Shown here piece by piece: positions 1 through 4,685 of a stretch of DNA of 6,576 nucleotides. Source of the stretch: an uncultured Clostridia bacterium (GTDB lineage: Bacteria > Bacillota > Clostridia > Oscillospirales > Ruminococcaceae). The first letter of the stretch is position 1; each line of letters opens with the position of its first letter. Position numbers and translations under genes: made by a program. The notes beneath the pieces were generated by a model, which was given only the letters and a program-made list of their open reading frames with translations, was not told the DNA's origin and ran no database searches. Where the stretch lies: positions 1 to 6,576 of the forward strand of contig CAMWVF010000063.1 in assembly GCA_947177545.1 (NCBI GenBank), written 5' to 3'.

Positions 1-2
1 CA

Positions 3-98
3 GGATCATTAACAGCCGATGCTGTTTTGATAATATTATCATTAAGGAGGTCCAAAAATGAAAAAAATTGTTATGAAAGTGATGGCGGCAGCAGCTGA
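3..98 (+). CDS. Possible 3' end of an upstream gene (AgrB-like?), partial
   Basis: One frame is open from the window edge to a TGA at 96-98. It reads as a hydrophobic stretch (L-T-A-D-A-V-L-I-I-L) followed by a basic, polar tail, which would fit the last membrane helix and tail of an AgrB-type peptidase. AgrB normally lies directly upstream of agrD and processes the precursor. The reading would overlap the agrD start by about 40 bases. It is weak: a second frame is also open from base 2 to a TGA at 59-61, which would overlap the agrD ATG as ATGA. Too little of the gene is present to see the AgrB catalytic His/Cys. Only the expected neighbour of agrD supports the name. Confidence 0.28.
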   Translation, partial: GSLTADAVLIILSLRRSKNEKNCYESDGGSS

Positions 99-189
99 AA
101 AGAGCATTGCAATCGCGAACAAGACTACTTGCTGGGGTTGGAGTTATCATCCCAAGGCACCCAAGAACATCAAGAACTTCAAAAAGTAA
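58..189 (+). CDS. agrD: AgrD-like cyclic lactone autoinducer peptide precursor
   Basis: This 43-residue peptide has the three-part AgrD layout. Residues 1-22 form an amphipathic, lysine-flanked, alanine-rich helix for membrane docking. The signal core starts at Cys25 (T-T-C-W-G-W-S-Y). The recognition tail carries the family pattern P-K-x-P at residues 32-35. In AgrD proteins, AgrB cleaves after the core and joins the new carboxyl group to the cysteine thiol, giving a thiolactone ring that is exported and sensed by AgrC. By alignment with staphylococcal AgrD the ring would be Cys25 to Ser29, possibly including Tyr30. The start is clear: AAGGAGG at 44-50 lies 7 bases before the ATG. The tail after P-K-x-P is strongly basic (K-N-I-K-N-F-K-K), whereas staphylococcal tails are acidic. 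A terminator follows directly and no agrC or agrA comes after it in this window. Confidence 0.82.
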   Translation: MKKIVMKVMAAAAEKSIAIANKTTCWGWSYHPKAPKNIKNFKK

Positions 190-200
190 TCCGTCTCACG

Positions 201-247
201 AGAGGGTGCGAATGCAATGCCTTTTTCGCACCCTCTTAAACTTTTAT
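201..247 (+). terminator. Intrinsic terminator after agrD
   Basis: Bases 201-211 pair perfectly with 226-236 (11 bp, G/C-rich centre, 14-base loop). The T-rich stretch CTTTTATTTATT follows from 241. It begins 11 bases after the agrD stop, so it probably ends the agr transcript. The T-run starts a few bases after the stem, so termination may be incomplete. Confidence 0.7.
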
Positions 248-549
248 TTATTGTATTTAGATAATGTACGCATAATTTTTAGCGATACTGAAAAGGTAAC
301 CGCAGCATTTTGTCGACACATGGAAAAATTCAAATAAATTTCCTGCTGTTTCAATCGACAGACTAAAATTAGCCATGCCGATAAAAATAATGGCAGGAAG
401 GACACAGCGTGAACATAGGCAATATAAATATTTTCATAGATAAAATTATTTGGATAAATTTCGTTAACTTCAATACAGCCCGCAAAACAACAAAAGGTTT
501 TGCGGGCTGTATTTTTTGTAAAACGTTTTCAGTCAAACACATAAGAGGA
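237..549. other. AT-rich intergenic stretch, no convincing gene
   Basis: I see no supported protein gene here. Short frames exist, including a GTG frame at 409-561 behind an AGGAAGG sequence (395-401), but that frame runs through the strong terminator at 472-517. TTCCTGC (340-346) is complementary to GCAGGAA (393-399), so this AGGAAGG could be paired in RNA. CATAAT (271-276) resembles a -10 box without a good -35 partner. The segment could carry a short terminated RNA or simply separate the agr locus from the following element. Confidence 0.5.
472..517 (+). terminator. Strong intrinsic terminator
   Basis: Bases 472-488 pair with 497-513 (15 bp from 474, extended by A-T pairs), with an 8-base loop AACAAAAG and a core of CAGCCCGCAAAAC. 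The T-run 512-517 overlaps the end of the stem. This is a textbook Rho-independent terminator on the plus strand. It isolates the upstream agr region from the sigma-like gene at 604. Confidence 0.88.
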
Positions 550-603
550 CCTCCGTTCTGATTTGATCAACAGACCAAATCAAAAAGAACGGAGGACTTT
601 TTT
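550..603 (+). promoter_or_regulatory. Leader hairpin: attenuator-like, hides the RBS of the next gene
   Basis: Bases 550-559 pair with 586-595 (10 bp), and 560-565 pair with 576-581 (6 bp). A 4-base A bulge separates the two stems and the loop is 10 bases. The 3' arm contains GGAGG (591-595), the ribosome binding site of the ATG at 604. The stem is followed by T6 (598-603), which abuts that ATG. The structure could therefore act as a terminator and as a lid on the ribosome binding site. A weak promoter-like pair (TTGTAA 516-521, CATAAG 540-545) lies just upstream. The pairing is seen directly; its regulatory role is inferred. Confidence 0.6.
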
Positions 604-1044
604 ATGTCTGAAAATAAATATTATATTTACATTAACGGCAGCAAGATTGCCGTAAGCAAGGAACTGTACGATTATGATCGGCAATCCGAAAGAAAGATTA
701 CATATGCGGAAGTCGACAGAAAAACAGAGCGGTTCAAGGCAGATCAAGACAAGCTTAAAGCAGAATTCATTCCGAGCCTTTAAGATTCGCTGGACAGACT
801 GTCGGAGATTGGCGAGCAGTTTGCCGAAAAGAATTCCGATTTCAGCGGCTATGCCGAGATGCGGATAGACCTCCGGCGAGCCTTGGAGCGGCTTTCACAT
901 AACGAACGGGAGCTTATTTATAAGCTCTTTTTTTTATGCCAAACCGAAAGAGAGGTTGCTGATGAACTTGGTATTTACCATAACGCCGTGCATAAAAAGA
1001 AGCTTGCAATTTTGGCAAAATTGCATAAGTTTTTGAAAAATTAA
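604..1044 (+). pseudogene. Sigma-70 region 4-like regulator interrupted by an in-frame stop
   Basis: The reading frame is continuous for 147 codons except for a TAA at 781-783. The N-terminal part (59 residues) opens M-S-E-N-K-Y-Y-I-Y-I-N-G, as in small sigma-like proteins of Clostridia integrative elements. Past the stop the same frame continues D-S-L-D-R-L and ends in a helix-turn-helix (T-E-R-E-V-A-D-E-L-G-I, then H-K-K-K-L-A-I-L-A-K-L), typical of sigma-70 region 4. Such proteins are related to the regulator ORFs of Tn916-type elements. Both halves are in one frame, so a single base change (for example GAA to TAA) explains the break. A short second product could start at ATG 859 and would keep the helix-turn-helix. 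The first start has GGAGG at 591-595, 8 bases away. Readthrough or a sequencing error cannot be excluded. Confidence 0.75.
910..935 (+). terminator. Terminator-like hairpin inside the sigma-like gene
   Basis: GAGCTTA (910-916) pairs perfectly with TAAGCTC (921-927) around a TTTA loop and is followed by eight T residues (928-935). The form is that of a small intrinsic terminator, yet it lies inside coding sequence for E-L-I-Y-K-L-F-F-L. The stem is short (7 bp), so its strength is uncertain. Confidence 0.45.
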
Positions 1045-1585
1045 AATTTCAGGTGTGCAAGAGGTGTTCCCCAGCGGCAAAGAATATGAGAGGTAAAATT
1101 ACCTTTCGGTAAACTTGAAAATTGAATATCAGTATTTCAGATACGTTACTCTATGCAGCCCGCAAGGGAAAAGCGACAGAAAACGCTTCGCCATGACGTT
1201 AAATGATTTCATGCAGGACAAGCACGGCGCTTAGCCGACGAGCATTGTCTCCAAAACTTCCTGCCCCCGATCTCACAGCCGAGCGATAAAAGCGTTTTCC
1301 AAAGACCGACCGGCAAACGGTCTCCGCCATGACCTGCATAGACCATAATGATACTTCCGTCCGGTCATAGAATCACGCAGTGAGGGCGGCTTTGCGAGAC
1401 CCGCATCGGGGCGAAACCCATGATGTCTGCCAAGACAGTCTGAAATATTCCCTCAGGTGGCAGAAATGCTTCCTTGTTTAGCCGGGGTGGTCTGGGACAA
1501 ATACGGCGTTACAGGCTGATCAAATGCGGAGATGATCCGCTTAAACGCGGCGGCTTTCTTAAACAGAGTCGCTGCAATATATTTT
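1045..1585. other. Unassigned non-coding or decayed region
   Basis: All plus-strand frames are repeatedly stopped, and the open stretches lack a ribosome binding site and any recognisable domain. About 1150-1460 looks richer in G/C than its flanks. Short inverted repeats are present: GGTAA/TTACC/GGTAA at 1092-1112, GACCG/CGGTC at 1304-1322, and ATGACC/GGTCAT at 1329-1368. In related elements the space between a sigma-like gene and the next module often carries transfer or mobilisation functions. I see no relaxase or defined nick site, so I leave it unassigned. Confidence 0.45.
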
Positions 1586-1658
1586 GATTTCCGGTCAAAA
1601 GTGCAAAAAATCCGCACATCTTTATTTGATTTTGTTCTGCACCTTTTGATCGGAAATT
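1586..1658. repeat. Long imperfect inverted repeat upstream of mazF
   Basis: Bases 1586-1605 can pair with 1638-1658 over 20 base pairs, with one bulged C on the right arm and two G-T pairs; the loop is 32 bases. The right arm ends 27 bases before the toxin start codon. It may be an RNA hairpin in the toxin leader, an operator with widely spaced half-sites, or a relic of a small mobile repeat. No T-run follows the stem, so it is not a standard terminator. Confidence 0.65.
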
Positions 1659-1685
1659 CAATTACATAACGAAAGGACAAAAAAT

Positions 1686-2048
1686 ATGGATAAAAAAATC
1701 AGGCGCGGCGATATTTATTACGCAAATTTAGACCCTGTCGTTGGCAGCGAGCAGGGCGGTATCCGTCCCGTTCTCATAATTCAAAATAACAAGGGAAACA
1801 AATTCAGCCGTACCACAATTGCGGCTCCGATTACTTCAAAAAGAACACAGAATTCTCTCCCCGTCCATGTTTTTCTTACGAAAAAATATACGGGGCTTGA
1901 AGATAATTCCTGCATACTTATGGAGCAGCTCCGTGTTATTGACAAGCGCAGACTTCTGAATAAAGTCGGATACGCAGACGCTTTTGTAATGAAGCAGGTA
2001 GACAGCGCGATCCGCGTCAGTACAGGACTTAAAAAAGAATATAACTAA
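1686..2048 (+). CDS. mazF: MazF/PemK-family endoribonuclease toxin
   Basis: The 120-residue product matches MazF over its whole length. It starts with R-R-G-D-I-Y-Y-A-N-L-D-P-V-V-G-S-E-Q-G-G and continues I-R-P-V-L-I-I-Q-N-N. The late signature I-L-M-E-Q-L-R-V-I-D-K-R-R-L is at residues 77-90. Aligned with Bacillus subtilis MazF (EndoA), the catalytic Arg25 and Thr48 correspond to Arg27 and Thr50 here, so the enzyme should be active. The family cuts single-stranded mRNA at short specific sequences and forms dimers in the cytoplasm. The start is supported by GAAAGGA at 1671-1677, 8 bases before the ATG. An antitoxin (MazE/EndoAI type) is usually encoded just upstream, but the 640 bases upstream hold no such gene. 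The next gene starts 11 bases downstream, so the toxin is probably the first gene of a three-gene unit running to about 2506. Confidence 0.93.
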   Translation: MDKKIRRGDIYYANLDPVVGSEQGGIRPVLIIQNNKGNKFSRTTIAAPITSKRTQNSLPVHVFLTKKYTGLEDNSCILMEQLRVIDKRRLLNKVGYADAFVMKQVDSAIRVSTGLKKEYN

Positions 2049-2059
2049 AGGGTGATATT

Positions 2060-2362
2060 ATGGAAAATCATAAAACAGCATTGCTTTACTGCCATGCGGA
2101 TAAATGGGAAGGTAAAAACGAAATATCCCGTCAGGTGCTTATTCTCTGCGATTTTTGCAAAAGCAGAGGATTGTATATTCACGGCGTTTCCAAACGGATC
2201 GGCGAACGAAAGCCTCCCGAAAGCTTCAGCGGTTCGGATTATCTTTTGGTGACCGATTTTAACAAAATTTCAATTGATTCCGCAAAGCTTGCGGAATATA
2301 TAAAATACGCAGAAAACCTCGGTACAAAAGTAGTCGAGATCAATGCAGCGGTTGAGGTGTAG
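2060..2362 (+). CDS. Degenerate serine-resolvase-like catalytic domain protein
   Basis: I read this 100-residue protein as a shortened, inactive copy of the resolvase N-terminal fold. T-A-L-L-Y-C-H-A-D (residues 7-14) lines up with the catalytic strand T-A-A-Y-A-R-V-S of the recombinase at 2630, with the catalytic Arg replaced by His12 and the Ser by Asp14. Residues 22-37 correspond to the first helix. S-D-Y-L-L-V-T-D-F-N-K-I-S-I-D (59-73) lines up with I-D-R-I-L-T-K-S-V-S-R-F-A-R-N, with the two active-site arginines replaced by Lys69 and Ile72. Residues 74-95 match the following helix and the E-K-G/I-x-V strand. The segment equivalent to D-E-G-I-S-G-T is missing or changed. No DNA-binding domain is present. 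The RNA signal AAAGGGTG (2047-2054) precedes the ATG. A role as a non-catalytic partner or regulator of the recombinases is inference; the homology itself is by eye. Confidence 0.6.
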   Translation: MENHKTALLYCHADKWEGKNEISRQVLILCDFCKSRGLYIHGVSKRIGERKPPESFSGSDYLLVTDFNKISIDSAKLAEYIKYAENLGTKVVEINAAVEV

Positions 2363-2365
2363 AAA

Positions 2366-2506
2366 ATGATAGACAACGAAGCGGTATTGCAATACAAATT
2401 CTACTTGTGCAGAAAATTTCTTGAAAAGCTCCTGCACGAGGGCCTGATTTCGGAACATCAGCGTAAAAAAACAGAAGCTGCCGTTCTGAAAAAATTAACG
2501 GTTTGA
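2366..2506 (+). CDS. Small SHOCT-like protein
   Basis: This 46-residue protein follows the previous stop by 3 bases and has GAGGTG at 2354-2359, 6 bases before the ATG. Residues 12-43 (F-Y-L-C-R-K-F-L-E-K-L-L-H-E-G-L-I-S-E-H-Q) match the SHOCT pattern: a helix, then L-L-x-x-G-L-I-S/T-x-x-x, then a second charged helix. Short SHOCT-like proteins are common directly upstream of serine recombinase genes in Clostridia elements. They are thought to mediate oligomer formation, but their job here is unknown. The gene ends the first unit; 123 bases with a promoter separate it from the recombinase operon. Confidence 0.65.
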   Translation: MIDNEAVLQYKFYLCRKFLEKLLHEGLISEHQRKKTEAAVLKKLTV

Positions 2507-2578
2507 ACTCCCGAAAAATAATTCCCTTTTTGTTGGTTTTGGCAGGATGAACCGTAGATATTTCATTGGCTTTGGTGA

Positions 2579-2607
2579 TGGATAAATCGCCGCGGTTCAG
2601 GTATAAT
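2579..2607 (+). promoter_or_regulatory. Sigma-A-type promoter of the recombinase operon
   Basis: TATAAT at 2602-2607 is a perfect -10 box. TGGATA at 2579-2584 lies 17 bases upstream and matches 4 of 6 positions of the -35 consensus. Transcription would start near 2614, just before the AAAGGAG (2617-2623) of the recombinase, giving a very short leader. TGAACCG (2548-2554) and its inverted copy CGGTTCA (2593-2599) flank the core and overlap the spacer. They could be half-sites for a regulator. Confidence 0.6.
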
Positions 2608-2629
2608 GTGTCTTGAAAGGAGTGGTAGA

Positions 2630-4186
2630 ATGGCTGAAATAACGGTGATTCCCGCTGCGGAAAAATGCGGAGAAATTATCAGGACCGCCGCATACGCGAG
2701 AGTATCAAGCGACAGCGCGGATCAGCTTAATTCCTTCGCGGCGCAGATACGGTACTACAGCGAACTTATGAAAAACAGCTCCGACGCTGTGCTGGTGGAT
2801 ATTTACGCCGACGAGGGAATTTCGGGAACGAGTTCCGCAAAGAGAGACGAGTTCCAAAGGCTTATGCGCGACTGCCGAAAGGGAAAAATCGACCGTATCC
2901 TAACCAAGTCGGTATCGCGATTCGCTCGAAATACAAAGGACTGCCTTGAAGCGGTTCGGGAGCTTAAATCGATAGGCATATCGGTGTATTTTGAAAAAGA
3001 AAATATTGATACCGCCGAGATAAGTTCTGAAATGCTTCTGACGATGCACAGCGTGTTCGCCCAAGAGGAATCGCTGTCAATATCCAAGAACTGCCGAATG
3101 GGTATACTGAAAAGAATGCAGGAAGCCTCGTATGTGCCGAACACCGCGCCATACGGCTACCGAAAAACGGACGGCAAGTTTGTAATACACGAATCCGAAG
3201 CGGAAATTGTACAGCGTATTTTTAATGAGTATTTGAACGGTATAGGATTGAATGAGATAGCTCAAAAGCTTAATTCCGAAAAAATCCCGAAATGGAAAAA
3301 TATGAACTGGACCTACAGGAGCATAAGCTACATTCTATCAAATGAAAAATATCTGGGCGACTCCAAATATCATAAATGGTACACTTCCGATTCCCTGCCG
3401 TTCAGAAGCGTTGAGAACCGCGGTGAAAAGGAAATGCTGTACGCAAACAGCACCCACGACGCTATAATTGAAAAATCGATATTCAATAGAGTACAGATTT
3501 TATTAAAAAAGCGCGGCGCGCCAAATGTCGGGAAAGCTTCCGACAGCAGTCCGCTCAGAAAGAAAATATACTGTCAATGCTGCGGAGTGACGTTCAAGCG
3601 CAGAGCCGTAAACGGAAAACTTTATTGGGTATGCAGAAATCATGACGCTTCCGCCGAAAACTGCGGCATACTTCCCATACCCGAACCCGAAATATACAGC
3701 GCGTTCATACGCCTGCAAAATAAGCTTGCGGCAAACTGCAAAAATATCCTGTCCCCTATGCTCAGACAGCTTCGGGAGCTTGCCGATAAAGGAATATCGG
3801 GAAATGCTCAGATAGCGGAAATCCGAAAGGAAATTGCTGAGGTAAAAAATCAGCGGCACCTTATGGCAACGCTGAAATCTCAAGGGATTCTGGACGCGGC
3901 ATACTATACCGAGCATTCATCGCAGCTTGACAGAAAACTTCTGAGTCTGCAAAATCAACTTCACAGCCTTATGGGAAACGACGAGGACGATGCGGAGATC
4001 GACGGCATAAAACTTCTCATATCGGTTTTTGAAAACGCCGATCCAATAACGGAATTCGACGAGATACTATTCGGGCAGGTCGTTGAAAAAATGATCGTTC
4101 GGTCAAGTACGGAGCTGACGTTCAGGCTTGCGGGCGGCGTTGAATTTACCGAAAAAATTCGCAGAAAGGAGCGGTGCGGGAAATGA
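2630..4186 (+). CDS. Large serine recombinase 1
   Basis: This 518-residue protein is a full-length large serine recombinase, which joins or excises DNA at attachment sites through a covalent serine-DNA link. The resolvase domain spans about residues 18-160: Y-A-R-V-S with nucleophile Ser26 and Arg24, D-E-G-I-S-G-T at 61-67, Arg72, and S-R-F-A-R-N with Arg97 and Arg100. The long E helix follows (about 132-167). The recombinase DNA-binding domain runs from P-Y-G-Y-R-K (174-179) to about 295. A zinc ribbon has Cys315, Cys318, Cys335 and Cys345. A coiled-coil segment covers about 375-450. I chose ATG 2630 because AAAGGAG (2617-2623) lies 7 bases upstream; the in-frame ATG at 2606 sits inside the -10 box. 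The stop overlaps the next start as ATGA. No catalytic residue appears to be missing. Confidence 0.93.
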   Translation: MAEITVIPAAEKCGEIIRTAAYARVSSDSADQLNSFAAQIRYYSELMKNSSDAVLVDIYADEGISGTSSAKRDEFQRLMRDCRKGKIDRILTKSVSRFARNTKDCLEAVRELKSIGISVYFEKENIDTAEISSEMLLTMHSVFAQEESLSISKNCRMGILKRMQEASYVPNTAPYGYRKTDGKFVIHESEAEIVQRIFNEYLNGIGLNEIAQKLNSEKIPKWKNMNWTYRSISYILSNEKYLGDSKYHKWYTSDSLPFRSVENRGEKEMLYANSTHDAIIEKSIFNRVQILLKKRGAPNVGKASDSSPLRKKIYCQCCGVTFKRRAVNGKLYWVCRNHDASAENCGILPIPEPEIYSAFIRLQNKLAANCKNILSPMLRQLRELADKGISGNAQIAEIRKEIAEVKNQRHLMATLKSQGILDAAYYTEHSSQLDRKLLSLQNQLHSLMGNDEDDAEIDGIKLLISVFENADPITEFDEILFGQVVEKMIVRSSTELTFRLAGGVEFTEKIRRKERCGK

Positions 4187-4671
4187 AAAAGAACAGGAAT
4201 ATCCCCTTCGGCTACTGCATGATAAACGGAAAATATGCCGTGAATACTGTTGAAGCCGCCGCGGTAAAACAGATTTTTACCGAATATTCCAACGGAAAAT
4301 CTCTTAACGAAATTGCCGCAAAAATGACCGTACCGTATCATTCGGACAAGCCTGTCTGGAACAAAAATATGGTAAAGCGTGTGCTTGAAAATCGGCGGTA
4401 CATAGGCGAATGCGGTTATCCGCAAATTATTGAGAGCCAAATTTTTAACGATGTGCAGAACATAAAATCGGAGAAAAATACCCGTACCAAAACTAAAAAT
4501 AAAGTGCCGGAAATTGAGGAGCTTCCGCCGATACGGGAATATGAAATTACCGATAAAATTCGGTATATAACGAATGAAATAAACCGTTTGCTGGACGCTC
4601 CCAACGCGGACAGAAATGAAATAAAGTGTCTCATTTTTAAATGTGCCGAGGTAAAATATAATGTTCTTTGA
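4183..4671 (+). CDS. Recombinase DNA-binding domain alone (no catalytic domain)
   Basis: This 162-residue protein starts exactly where the DNA-binding 'Recombinase' domain begins in its neighbours: I-P-F-G-Y-C-M-I-N-G-K (7-17) matches A-P-Y-G-Y-R-K-T-D-G-K. It continues through V-K-Q-I-F-T-E-Y (28-35), L-N-E-I-A-A-K-M and R-R-Y-I-G-E-C-G (71-78) to Q-I-I-E-S-Q-I-F-N-D-V-Q. The roughly 30 residues that separate the last two motifs in recombinase 1 (about 245-275) are absent. There is no resolvase domain and no zinc-ribbon cysteine set. A charged linker (95-115) leads to a short C-terminal helical tail. ATG 4183 is chosen: AAAGGAG (4165-4171) is 11 bases away, and the ATGA overlap with the preceding stop implies coupling. 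The GTG at 4174 lies only 2 bases from that signal. Similar truncated ORFs sit between paired serine recombinases in other Clostridia elements. The intact frame and coupling argue against a mere relic. Confidence 0.82.
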   Translation: MKKNRNIPFGYCMINGKYAVNTVEAAAVKQIFTEYSNGKSLNEIAAKMTVPYHSDKPVWNKNMVKRVLENRRYIGECGYPQIIESQIFNDVQNIKSEKNTRTKTKNKVPEIEELPPIREYEITDKIRYITNEINRLLDAPNADRNEIKCLIFKCAEVKYNVL

Positions 4672-4685
4672 AAGGATGTGAAATT

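Noticed and set aside
311..318. TGTCGACA, similar to a Spo0A box
   Set aside because: The last position does not fit TGTCGAA and no promoter is placed sensibly around it; too short to support.
107..337. 76-codon plus-strand frame
   Set aside because: It lies in another frame over agrD and its terminator, has no ribosome binding site and no recognisable domain.
409..561. GTG frame of 50 residues behind AGGAAGG
   Set aside because: It reads through the strong terminator at 472-517, and the C-terminal half is just the translated stem-loop.
674..868. 64-codon frame bridging the sigma-like stop
   Set aside because: It is a shifted frame of the sigma-like gene with no domain. The true frame is the same on both sides of the TAA, so no frameshift is needed.
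1453..1680. Minus-strand 75-codon frame
   Set aside because: It is translated from the spacer and the inverted repeat, has no ribosome binding site and no family features.
2052..2252. 66-codon plus-strand frame starting just before the resolvase-like gene
   Set aside because: It is a shifted frame of the 2060-2362 gene, which has the ribosome binding site and the domain pattern.
2606..2608. Earlier ATG for recombinase 1
   Set aside because: It overlaps the TATAAT box and would lie upstream of the predicted transcript start; ATG 2630 has well-spaced AAAGGAG.
4174..4176. GTG start for the truncated recombinase
   Set aside because: It is 2 bases from the ribosome binding site; ATG 4183 with ATGA overlap fits better.
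4668..4670. TTG start for recombinase 2
   Set aside because: It precedes the AAAGGATG signal; ATG 4686 is correctly spaced.
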